Below, piece after piece: positions 1-8,917 of a stretch of 17,088 nt of DNA (position 1 is its first letter; every line of letters starts with the position of its first letter). Position numbers and translations under genes: made by a program. The stretch comes from Acanthaster planci (taxonomy: Eukaryota > Echinodermata > Asteroidea > Valvatida > Acanthasteridae), in the NCBI RefSeq assembly GCF_001949145.1, contig NW_019091479.1:392652-409739 (forward strand). The letters run 5' to 3'. The notes under the pieces are model-generated. The model did no database searches, was not told where the DNA came from, and was given only the letters and a program-made list of their open reading frames with translations.

Positions 1-384
1 TCAATCTCCAATAGCCACGCCCTCGGGTTCCATATTAGGCCAATGATGCATTAAATGGCCATACAAAGCGAATTTTGATTTAATCACAGTCAGACTCGTG
101 CTCGATCGAAGGTAACTCTGCAGGGAAATGTGACTTTGCCAGGCGGGCCAGTGCAGCGCTCCAGCGCGCGACAAGATTTGGTTCGCGCGCGCAGTGGCCC
201 AACTTGCCTTTCGTTGATCATGTTTGATCGAAGCATGATCGAAGTAGTAGTGTGAATACGTTGCTATGGAACAAATAAGGTTCGAAAAAGATTGATGGAA
301 AATCGCCCCTTTGGCCACGTGGGCACCGTCCTGTGAAAGAATGCTGACTTGATACCAAGGTTCTTCTAATACCTCAAAAGCCAT
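1..384 (-). CDS. Unrecognised 127-codon open frame, possibly spurious
   Basis: An ATG at 384-382 on the minus strand, in a good initiation context (AAACC before ATGG), opens a frame that runs to a TGA at positions 3-1. I recognise no domain. Composition is mixed, with His, Ser and Trp well represented, and I see no signal peptide, membrane segment or coiled coil. It lies antisense to, and upstream of, the visible exons of the first methyltransferase copy, so it would sit inside or beyond that gene's intron. A frame of this length can occur by chance in a window this long, and no splice sites or poly-A signal support it. I list it as a candidate only. Confidence 0.15.
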   Translation of the reverse strand: MAFEVLEEPWYQVSILSQDGAHVAKGAIFHQSFSNLICSIATYSHYYFDHASIKHDQRKASWATARANQILSRAGALHWPAWQSHISLQSYLRSSTSLTVIKSKFALYGHLMHHWPNMEPEGVAIGD

Positions 385-1471
385 GGTTTGGCAGTTGAAT
401 GTGTTTCATGAAAAAACCCCAAAACACAGTTCGCTGAAAATCTAATTTGATCTTGTATCCTTTAAAGAAGGAAACTCCCTTTTAAGAATGCTTTTTTTCT
501 GTTTTCACATTTCCTACGAAACGATCATAGTACGATCGTTTTGTCGAGCGTGGTCCAAACACTCCGCTTTTGGTCGGCAAAACACGGTCAGAAAATGTCA
601 CACCTCCAACGGTACCTTTCTAATCTTAACTCCTAAATAACCTTTGGGGAAACAGTTTATAAAAAAAATTATGTTCACATCGAAGATGCTCGTGGATGGG
701 GATAGAGAGGAGATTCATTGCTTGTATTAACGTAGTTTACACACGGTGGTAGGCCTACTATGTACACGTACGGCACGGTCGTAGCGTGCTCTTCGATGTC
801 TCAATGTGCATTGTACGTACGTACATGTATGTGTACCAAACCAAAGTTTGGCAAAAAATTCGGAACCGTCTCTGAACCGAACCTTGGCACCTAGTTGCAG
901 CACTGCTTGCAGCACTACTTAATTCGCGATGCGTCTTTCATGGTGTCACGATCGAGAGATTCCATGTACATGCTACAGCATGCATTTGCGCGTTTTTTTT
1001 CTGCTAGAAGTCACTGATTGCAATGGTGCTTGCGTCGTACGAGGGGTGGTGATAGTTCACGTTGGCTCGTTTGTTGTGGGTCCCTTGTGTGAAGCCCGAT
1101 AATCTTCCTTTAACAAGAAAAGCGCCGAGACCACCTTGGACAAAACTATGCATCCTTAGTCTCCTGAAAATGTACAGGGTGTGCCCAAACCACCAGATGT
1201 CGAGCCCGAGGTTGGGCGACGTCTTTATTACATAGTGACTAACGTCAAGAATCTCGACCAATCCTGCCATATCAACAGTTTTTACATTAGTTTCACACTT
1301 TTACTGTTCATGTAGCTGAAATACTGGTCACGTGTTGCTTATGTTCGGCTCTTTTATTATCCATTTGCTAGGTTTACATTGGGTTAACAGGACTACTGCA
1401 CGCAACTGCAGTCATTTTATTCTTTGCCGTCATATTCAATGTTATTATTGCTTCGTTCCTATATTTCATAG
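1..1471. other. Sequence upstream of the visible exons of methyltransferase copy 1, probably intron
   Basis: No counterpart of exons 1-4 of the complete downstream gene could be found here on the plus strand. The last ~70 bases before 1472 resemble the end of the matching intron in the downstream gene (both have a CATTTTATTCTT stretch and then a pyrimidine-rich acceptor). The most likely reading is a long intron whose earlier exons lie outside the window; a truncated duplicate is the alternative. Minus-strand open frames at 1-384, 727-915 (62 codons) and 1004-1270 (88 codons, ATG at 1270) have no recognisable domain. An imperfect palindrome with AACGATC/GATCGTT arms sits near 520-541. Confidence 0.4.
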
Positions 1472-1926
1472 AGATGATAGTTACCAGTTGGTTTGGGAGA
1501 TGACTGTGCCATCATACATTGGTTTCCTCAGCTCCTTGTCAGCCTTACGTACCTACTTAAAAAAGAACCCCAGTAGCCCAAACCCTTTAGATGAATTCCA
1601 GGACAGGTGCGTATTAATCTCTGTGTCCCTTCCTTGGTTTTCCAAAATACGGCAAAAGAATTTGAATTTCTAAAACAGCTGATATCAGTTATTAACTATT
1701 ATGACCGAACAAAGCATCCGCTCGTCGTGTTGATTGACAATTACTTCTGACCATAGCATTGATCATTACAATATGTACGTTTAATCAGAAACGTGTGTTA
1801 TGAAGAACTGTTGTAATTCTGTGCAGGTTGAAAGAAATCTTTGATGCCAAGGCCGAGCTTGAGCAGATCAAAGTCCGACTCAAGGCACCGGTTGTGTTAC
1901 TACTCGGACGAAAACCACTTCCTTAG
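1472..1926 (+). CDS. SAM-dependent methyltransferase paralog, copy 1, last two exons only
   Basis: Two coding exons, 1472-1606 (135 nt) and 1827-1926 (100 nt, ending in TAG), match exons 5 and 6 of the complete gene downstream in length, phase and splice position. The acceptor before 1472 is TTTCATAG, the donor after 1606 is AG/GTGCG, and the acceptor before 1827 is TCTGTGCAG. The first exon reads DDSYQLVWEM...VPSYIGF and ends PLDEFQDR; the second begins LKEIFDAKAELEQIKVRLKA and ends LLLGRKPLP. This is the C-terminal part, including the usual SY-x(n)-SA region, of a Methyltransf_11-type enzyme. At the family's typical Trp (SSW-SA) this copy has Leu (SSL-SA). The catalytic SAM-binding half is not in the window, so whether the gene is intact cannot be judged. 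The substrate is unknown. Confidence 0.85.
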
Positions 1927-3036
1927 GAGGAAATCAAGGAATAGAGGATGCCACAAAGGGTTTGTGCAGTTATGCACATTTAACTAACGATCACACTTAA
2001 ACGATCAGCCTCCTTGCAATGCCAATGATCTATTTCAACTACCGAGGGGCTATTTCTTATCTGGTAAGGATTATAAAATGGGCAGCGATTGTTATACATG
2101 CGTCCCATAATACCTGCAGACCCATATTACGTGCACGTACTTTTGTATTGCAAAACGATTTGCAAACTGCAAATTCACTGTTTAAGTAATATACATGAAT
2201 TAAGTTTGTGTCGATTTCATGCAAGATTGATGCATTAATTCAGAACTTGGAGTTTATATTGCAGAACGAAGGAAAGTGATTTCAACTTTTTCGTCAATCG
2301 AACAGTGTCCAAGTTGTTTCCGCAAAGAATCTTTTTTTTGGGGGGGGGGGGTAAAAGAAGTAAATATGTTCTTTTCTGTGGAATGTCCACTGCCCTCAAT
2401 CTCGAATAAATTCAGGTGGAATGTTACAAAATGTGGTTGCATTTCTGATGTAATTATTTAGAAGTGCATTTTGCTTCGTACATTCTTTATTTTGCTCACG
2501 ACCAACAACGAACACGTAGATGTGGACAGGTCTCACATTGAGAAGGCATGGTCTTCGGGTAATTCTTAATCAATATTTGTCACTAAATTATTATATTGGC
2601 GCAGTGGGGACGACTAAGGGCTTTATGCCCATGGGCCTATGCGAATACATGCGACTTTGCTTTGCCCAGATCTGGATTTTCAGAGAGTGCACCACAAGTA
2701 TTGCCGTATGATCTTTAACCCTCATGTTTCATGCGTGACTTTTGTGCACCTCACTTAGACTGGTTCCCGTATGGTACATAGTCTCCACACGTCGTAAAAA
2801 CGTCTTCCAAACGTACAACCGGCAGCGGGTAATGAATCCTGCCGAGTGTATGTAAATGAGGAAAAAAAATGGCCGCTCAATGCATGTGCTGATAGCACAT
2901 TATTTTGCTCTTTCTTCTTACTCTAAAATAATTTGCCATAAACTGTTCAGTTCTCTGGAATTTAACGCAATAACCACTAATATGAAATTCATTTATATAT
3001 GAATATATATATTATATTTATATATTTATATATATA
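1927..3036. other. Spacer between the two methyltransferase copies
   Basis: The first ~60 bases after the stop of copy 1 resemble the sequence after the stop of copy 2, so the duplicated unit includes the 3' flank. The rest shows no supportable gene. Short open frames (about 60 codons) on both strands at 2254-2461 and 2520-2711 carry no recognisable motif. No convincing AATAAA poly-A signal was found. Confidence 0.4.
2332..2351. repeat. Homopolymer junction T8-G12
   Basis: Eight T (2332-2339) are followed directly by twelve G (2340-2351). Such a run is prone to polymerase slippage and sequencing error, so indels here should not be trusted. The run also creates the Gly-rich stretch in an otherwise meaningless open frame. 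Confidence 0.9.
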
Positions 3037-3040
3037 TTTT
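2991..3040. repeat. AT-rich (TATA)n low-complexity tract
   Basis: About 50 bases made almost only of A and T in an imperfect TA pattern (TATATATTATATTTATATAT type). It directly abuts the left arm of the inverted-repeat element starting at 3037 and may be its insertion target. Confidence 0.85.
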
Positions 3041-3255
3041 TGCCCTTACCCAACGTATATATTAGTAAACATTGTATGCTCAGTGCTTGTCTGTGAGCTT
3101 GCGAAAAAAATTAAGCTTAGTCGGGTGGGACTCGAAGCCACGACCTCCTGCTTACTGGTGCAGACGTCTTAACCACTCGACCACCGAGCTTGCCGGGGTC
3201 GGCTGGCCGGTCCGAGTCAGTGTTTATTAATATATACGTTGGGTAAGGGCAAAAA
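3037..3255 (-). mobile_element. MITE-like element: 28-bp perfect terminal inverted repeats around a tRNA-derived sequence
   Basis: The left arm (3037-3064, beginning TTTTTGCCCTTACCCAACGT) is the exact reverse complement of the right arm (3228-3255), and weaker pairing extends about 10 bases further inward. Between the arms, on the minus strand from about 3190 to 3119, lies a tRNA-like sequence. It has a box A match (TGGTCGAGTGG) followed by TTAAG, a decayed anticodon arm, and a box B-like T arm (GTGGC-TTCGAGT-CCCAC; box B reads GCTTCGAGTCC, one base from consensus). The acceptor stem pairs at about 5 of 7 positions and the anticodon loop appears to be 8 nt, so it is a pseudo-tRNA or SINE head, not a working tRNA gene. 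The combination could be a MITE that captured a SINE, or a SINE with fold-back ends. No clear target-site duplication is visible because both flanks are TA-rich. Confidence 0.75.
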
Positions 3256-3651
3256 CCCGTTATATAAATTAACTTCTCCCCAACGCAAAAAATACATCTG
3301 AAAATGAAAAACATTGCCGTAGATCGGATGATTCAATAATTAACAAATAAATTAGCACATTGTGATCAACAGAGGCTAAGCAAGGATAGGAATTTGTGGG
3401 GTTTTGCCTCCCTGCTGAAACGCGTTTCATGCCAAAGTATTGTATTGGCCTGACCAAAGTTTAAGTATTCGGCATCCAAATTGACTGCCATAATCGCACG
3501 CGTTAAACCGCACCTACCCTAAAGCTATATACCTGTACAGTATATGTACATGTAATAGTGTCACACTTCACTAGCACTGTGCCGGAACTCCCTGTCCGTA
3601 ACACTAACATAGACTAACATTCACCAGACTTGAGAGGGCGCTATCAGTAAC
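3256..3651 (+). promoter_or_regulatory. 5' flank of methyltransferase copy 2
   Basis: The region contains the presumed promoter and 5' untranslated region. No TATA box is placed convincingly near the start. An alternating TGTACA-rich patch (GTACAGTATATGTACATGTA) lies near 3535-3554. The start codon is embedded in AACATGGCGGCG, which contains the ATGGCGGC core seen where YY1-type sites overlap start codons of TATA-less genes. That regulatory reading is inferred from motif resemblance only. Confidence 0.3.
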
Positions 3652-6600
3652 ATGGCGGCGCCCATAAAGCTGTTCGAGGGGGCAGCTCATGCTGGCGTTT
3701 ATCTGAAATATCGTCCCACGTTACCACAGAAAGTCTTTAAACGGATCGTGGATTATTTACAAGAGAAGGTATCTCAGAGCACACCGTTTGGCTACTCTAG
3801 TCCTACTTGTTTATTTCTCCTGTAGTTAATTAGCTAAACCAGCGCTAACGTTTGGATTTTACTTTACTCTAGCTAGGCCTCATGCTAGTACAAGTATTAG
3901 TAGTAGGCCAACACAAGACCAGTTCAGAAATGTACAAGGGGAAAGTGTACCTTAGGGGTCCGCACCACATTGGAGTACATCATTAATTAATAGCTATGTG
4001 CTGTCGTGGCTCAGTGTTGTCAAAGGTTGTAGCTGTGCATTAAACATGTCAAATATCATGATCGTAACCTTTCAGTGTTCCATGTTTTAGCAAAATGCAA
4101 TTGAAGCCTAGTACTTATTACATACATGACATAAATTGAATTTGTTTATCCTGCAAATTGCTGAGGATTATTGTGATGAGTCAACATCTCGAACCTGTGG
4201 TGACTTGATGTATTTAGTGAAAGTTAATTCCATTTGAATTGAAATGTCCACAGCATTCAAAGCCGTTCAAGCTTGCTGTTGATGTGGGATGTGGATCAGG
4301 TCAGAATACACGACCTTTGACCCCTTATTTTGAGAAGATCATTGGTGTAGATGTAAGCGAGGCACAGATTGCTGCTGCACTGAAGAGGGAAGACAAACCA
4401 CCCAATGTTGAGTACAGGTTCGTTCANNNNNNNNNNNNNNNNNNNNNNNNNNNNNNNNNNNNNNNNNNNNNNNNNNNNNNNNNNNNNNNNNNNNNNNNNN
4501 NNNNNNNNNNNNNNNNNNNNNNNNNNNNNNNNNNNNNNNNNNNNNNNNNNNNNNNNNNNNNNNNNNNNNNNNNNNNNNNNNNNNNNNNNNNNNNNNNNNN
4601 NNNNNNNNNNNNNNNNNNNNNNNNNNNNNNNNNAATACTTATATCTGATTGTCTTACTCAGTTGCTGTGTCCTGTCTTTGAACACATGTTTACTGATTTT
4701 GGATACGAAGATCACATGATGCAGCCAGTTGCTGTGTCCTGTTTTTGAACAAATGTTTACTGATTTTGGATACGAAAATCACATGATGCAGCCAGTTGCT
4801 GTGTCCTGTTTTTGAACAAATGTTTACTGATTATGGATACGAAGTTCGCATGATGCAGTCAGTTGCTTTGGATTGATCATGCACATGTATCAGTCACAGG
4901 CAAATCACAATTATTTGGTCAAAATAAGGAAAGGAAAACATTACGCAGCATTTTTGGCTCAATTATCAATCTGACAGAATTATCATGAAAGTGTTTATTC
5001 CATCTTCACTGAAAACTGAAATGTAATCAATTTACATGATAAACTGTACACATTTATTAACCAGAATAGTTTCACACCCTGAGTGGAAAAAAAATACACG
5101 TAAATTATCGTCCATGAGCCAGATCTGTGGAGAAACTGAGGACAGCAAGAAAGAGAAAGCAACCCAAGTAAATTTAAATTATTTTACCTGAAATTTTTTC
5201 TAGTAACGTATTCTTTGGAACTGTCCACACTGCACGAAGCAAGAAGGCGTAATTCTTTATACATGCACACGTACATGTAGTATAAATTACAAGAATGCCT
5301 GAAGTAGGGGCGTCAAGTTCCATTTAACAGTGACTTGGCTAGACCCTTGTTGATATTGTAGAGCTCTCCAAGATTCTTCCCAGTATATAGGCTATGCACA
5401 GCAGCCATCTTCCTGGTCAGTGACTTTGTTCCATAGGGACCAATACACATAAGTAGACCTCTTGTGCATATCCCCCATGATAACAGAAGCACTGACCAGG
5501 AAGATGGCTGCCATTGACAACCTCTAGTGCTGGATTTTCAAAGAAGTATTGTTGGAGTTCAAAATTTCAAATAAAGCTTTAGTTGCTCTCTGTTTTCTCT
5601 GATCATGTTAGAACTGGCCAAGGGGAGAAGATTCCCATCCCAGACAACTCAGTCTCCCTGGTAACCTGCTTCCAGGCTGCTCATTGGTTGGACTATACAG
5701 CCTATTGCAAGGAGGTCGATCGTGTTTTACAGCCATCTGGTTGCATGGCTGTCTGCACGTATGGAAACTTTGTACCAGAGGCTTGTGATGGTGACAAGAC
5801 AAAAGATGCAAGATTGCAGAAATTGCATACTGATGTAAGTAGGTAGTTACATACGAACTTGTGCTTTTAAACACCATGTTGAAGAAATTACTTGCCTTTT
5901 GCAAGTTCAGTTTGAATAAACCCTGATACAGTGTACACTGAATTCTTTAAAAGCACATAAACATAATTTGAATTTTCTCTACGAAGGACACTATTGCTAT
6001 ACCTCGTTATTCCGGGCAAGCTTTTGCTTAGTCACATAAGAGACACCTTGCACCAGTACACTTTTTTAACAGATAGGAAGGGCACAAAGAAACCAGTCCA
6101 TTCCAGAGATGGTGGTCGCTATGCAACAGCTTGCCCCAAATCATGAGTAATAAAAACAGTGTCTTTAGTCTGGGGAATTCAAATTATGTGTTTGTGCAAT
6201 CAGGTAACTCAGTGTACCAGATTTTATTCCAATTTAATTTGCAAAAGGCTTATTGCCTTTGACAATACAAATAATAGTTTTTCCTAATGACTAGCTGACA
6301 GAGAATTAATCGTGCCGTTAAGTCAGAAATTCTAATTCTAAAATTGGTGCTGTCAAACATTGCATTATTCTCTTGGATGGGAAATGTATTTAGAGACAAG
6401 GTTTCCTACACGGGGACACTAGACTTAAAAATGCACCCTTCAAATTCTTTTAAGGGCGAGATTGTATTTAGCTCACGCAGAAAGAATCGTTTCTTGCTGA
6501 AAAAATGTCCACAAATACTTCATGAGGCCAATGGTTGTAGATTCCCTTCCAAAGCAGAGTATGGGATGAGGGACATGCAGTTTGAAACCGAGCTTGTCAA

Positions 6601-8917
6601 ATTAATCCCAAACCCATGTTCAAAGTGAGGACGGAATTTTAAAGAATTGTCACGGTCACATTGTACCCTGTGACAAAAATTCGGTCGTCGAGTAATATGG
6701 AGAAAAGGGAAATGATGTCAACAAGAATTTATCGCATCTCCAAAACCCTTCATATCAGTTTCAAAAACAAAATCACGTCTGATTCCTTTGCAGGGGTTTA
6801 ACCCAGATGTCCTTTGGACATCCTGTCACATTCCTCATCCAGGAATTTTGATTCTGTTACCCAAGGCGCGACAAATCACCACGCCTTATTTTTAAATGCT
6901 GACTGAATCCTCAATGCATGCATGTAATGGCGACATATATCAAGAGGTCGATCGAAAGTTACAGGTTATTCATTCATCAAAATATTGTGTCATAACCAAG
7001 GTAAAACTAAAACAGGGTAAAGGTGTATTTCGTGATAGGGAAAGAGTTCCATACATGGACGCTACTCGACACCCTGTGCACAAACCCTATGAGACTGGTC
7101 TTAAATTTTTTAGAGTATTTTCTATGTAAAGGACGTCGTTTTTTCCCTCCTAAATCGAACTGTTCTGGACATGTTTTTGCTTTCTAATGGCCAATAGGTC
7201 ACTGTAGGGAGTAATTACTGGCGTCCATATATGGAACTCTTCCCTATAATAGAATTCCAGAAATGATGATGGTCAAATTGAATGGTTAGGCACTGACAGA
7301 TTGAAGAATGTGGATTAAGGACGACCATGATGAAACACTGTTGCCTGGATATGCAGGCCAGAACCAGCTACAAAAAAGAACACATTTAACTCACAGAACT
7401 GTAGAGACCACTGAACGCCTTGAAGCGAAGTTATGGTGGTGGTAATTACATGAACATTCAACCGAGCTTCGACCCATGTCCTGAAAGATTGACTTCGAAC
7501 CCCAAATGCAGGGCACCATGCAACACCGTGGCCCGGTCGCAAACTGCACATTGCGAACGGCTTCGAGAGGGCTTTTTATTTTACAAGTCAGGTTCATAAA
7601 CAATGTGAAAGGAATTCGTCGTGGACAATATAAAGAGCAATTACGTAACTCTAAGCCAGGAGTCGCTAACACAATCAGATTTGACAACGAAGGATGTAAC
7701 GGGAACCCAAGTAACCATAGACAAAGCATTGAATGGGTTTGGAGCAATCAAGCCTAGGATATATAACAGAATCAAATTTACTTTACTATGGCGTTGGAAC
7801 GTTTCTATTTTACCCTCTTTTTCTCTGTCTCGTTTCTACCACAGTTTTACAGGGGCGCATTACTCGGACCTCATTGGGATGATCGTCGAAAACACATTGA
7901 TAACCTGTACGCTGAATTCAGCATTCCTTACCAAGGTAGCATCAGGTATGGCCTATCAGATGGTCTGGTAACAATCACTGGAACTTGAACACGGAAATGG
8001 TAACAAAATGGGCACAACTAACTGATCGTCATTAGGCGCTTCTTATCGTCACAAGGCCGATAAGAACACAGTAGTACATGTTCTTAGGTTTCTTATCTGA
8101 AGACAGAATTCAATTTGTTTCAAAACCAAAATAATTTTGCCGCCTCTTTTCCTTTGGATCTCCTGATGATACGAACAGAAAGAGAAGTATTGTTCTGTTT
8201 TTGAAGCTTCACTAATGTTCTGTAAAAAACAATACGGGAACTGAATTAGCGATGCATCTTCCATGGTATGAAGATGGATTACTTGTACAATTCTCTGAAG
8301 AGTCTCTGAAGACATTTTTGAAGATAGCAACAATCTTGCACATCAAGAGTTCTTTAGTGATAACATAATACTTGGAAGTGAGCACCAAATGTTTTAAGTG
8401 CACACAACTGAATTCATTTTATTCTTCATCATTTTCAGTGTCATTAACGCTTCGCTCTTATTTTTGGCAGAGACGATAGTCTCCAATTGGTTTGGGAGAT
8501 GAATGTGCCATCATACATTGGTTACCTCAGTTCCTGGTCAGCCTTACGTACCTGCTTAAAAAAGAATCCCAGTAACCCAAACCCTTTGGATGAATTCCAG
8601 GACAGGTGCGAATCAATCTTGGTGCCTCTTTGGTTTTTAAAATACAGCACCCCATTATGCATGCAAACTAAACGAGTTTCTGAAATAATGAATATCGCTT
8701 ACCAGCTATAATGACCGAACAAAGCATTACCTCAAACTTAGCATTTACGTTAAATTAACAGTAAATCAGAAATGTGGCGATTTACTTGTAAAATGTAGCT
8801 TTTATAATTTGGTATAGGTTGAAAGAAGTCTTGGATGCCCAGACTGAGCTTGAGCAGATCAAAGTCCGGCTGAAAGCACCGATTGTGTTACTCCTTGGAA
8901 GAAAACCGCTGCCATAA
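3652..8917 (+). CDS. Class I SAM-dependent methyltransferase (Methyltransf_11 type), copy 2, six exons, 279 aa
   Basis: Exons: 3652-3768, 4254-4417, 5612-5834, 7845-7945, 8471-8605 and 8818-8917 (TAA). All junctions are GT-AG, the phases join without a shift, and the total is 840 nt. Residues 1-39 carry the usual N-terminal LFEGAAHAGVYLKYRP motif. Motif I is VDVGCGSGQN (48-57), and the acidic residue of IGVDVSE (D72) should bind the SAM ribose. IPDNSVSLVTCFQAAHWLD (103-121) is the motif-II/strand-4 region. Exon 4 has the FYRGALLGPHW...DNLY segment, exon 5 the SYIGYLSSWSA segment, and the protein ends LLLGRKPLP. Length and order fit the family of yeast Tmt1/Crg1 and 'putative methyltransferase DDB_G0268948'. 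The protein is probably soluble: there is no signal peptide or membrane helix. Its substrate is unknown; members of the family methylate carboxylates or small lipophilic molecules. A paralog lies immediately upstream in the same orientation. Confidence 0.93.
3769..4253 (+). other. Intron 1 of methyltransferase copy 2
   Basis: The donor is AAG/GTATCT and the acceptor TGTCCACAG/CAT, phase 0. There is no repeat or open frame of note in its 485 bases. Confidence 0.85.
4427..4633. other. Assembly gap, 207 N
   Basis: A run of N starts 9 bases after the end of exon 2 and stops 26 bases before a 67-bp tandem repeat. The gap may hide more repeat units. Open frames that read across it are artefacts. 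Confidence 0.98.
4660..4871. repeat. 67-bp tandem repeat, about 3.2 copies
   Basis: Units begin at 4660, 4727 and 4794, each with AGTTGCTGTGTCCTG and ending TGATGCAGCC or TGATGCAGTC; a partial fourth copy begins at 4861. Units differ by a few substitutions. The array lies within intron 2, just after the N gap. Confidence 0.92.
5401..5511. repeat. Perfect 22-bp inverted repeat with 67-bp loop
   Basis: The arm 5401-5422 (GCAGCCATCTTCCTGGTCAG plus TG) is the exact reverse complement of 5490-5511. The arms contain AAGATGGCTGC, close to a YY1-like AAGATGGCGGC core. A single-stranded transcript of intron 2 could fold here into a long hairpin. It may be a short fold-back (MITE-like) element. Confidence 0.85.
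5835..7844 (+). other. Intron 3 of methyltransferase copy 2
   Basis: The donor is ACTGAT/GTAAGT (consensus) and the acceptor TTTCTACCACAG/TTT, phase 0, about 2 kb. It holds the inverted repeat at 7035-7247, a 12-bp palindrome CAGTGTACACTG at 5929-5940, and several open frames of 77-118 codons (for example 6344-6628 plus and 7391-7747 minus). None of those frames has a recognisable domain or splice support, and I regard them as chance frames. Confidence 0.8.
7035..7247. repeat. Inverted repeat, arms of 27-28 bp, about 213 bp overall
   Basis: The arm at 7035-7062 (starting ATAGGGAAAGAGTTCC) is the reverse complement of 7221-7247 except for one indel and one substitution. Weaker pairing seems to extend inward. 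The right arm contains CCATATATGG (7225-7234), which matches the CC(A/T)6GG consensus bound by SRF; the left arm has CCATACATGG, which does not. It could be a decayed fold-back transposon. Confidence 0.75.
7946..8470 (+). other. Intron 4 of methyltransferase copy 2
   Basis: The donor is ATCAG/GTATGG and the acceptor TTTTTGGCAG/AGAC, phase 2. Its last ~70 bases are similar to the bases before 1472 in the upstream copy, showing that intron sequence was duplicated along with the exons. A minus-strand open frame at 8049-8333 has no recognisable domain. Confidence 0.8.

Larger units (their letters stand above)
4418..5611 (+). other. Intron 2 of methyltransferase copy 2, with assembly gap
   Basis: The donor is TACAG/GTTCG and the acceptor CATGTTAG/AACTGG, phase 2. 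Exon 2 ends in VEYR and exon 3 continues TGQGEKIPIPDNS, which joins as in relatives, so no exon is expected in the gap. The intron holds the N run, the 67-bp tandem repeat and the 22-bp hairpin listed separately. Confidence 0.8.

Noticed and set aside
727-1270. Minus-strand frames of 62 and 88 codons as a two-exon gene
   Set aside because: No convincing splice sites link them and neither shows a known motif.
1332-1673. A 113-codon plus-strand protein as written
   Set aside because: It contains the 45-codon exon 1472-1606 flanked by intron sequence; splice sites explain it better.
3117-3190. A functional tRNA gene on the minus strand
   Set aside because: The acceptor and anticodon stems are mismatched, the anticodon loop seems too long, and it lies inside an inverted-repeat element.
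4239-4748. A 169-codon frame through the N gap
   Set aside because: Only its 4254-4417 part is exon 2; the rest is N and intronic tandem repeat.
6785-6800. Extra methyltransferase exon after the acceptor-like TCCTTTGCAG
   Set aside because: A stop follows immediately in the frame continuing exon 3, and exons 3 and 4 already join as in the family.
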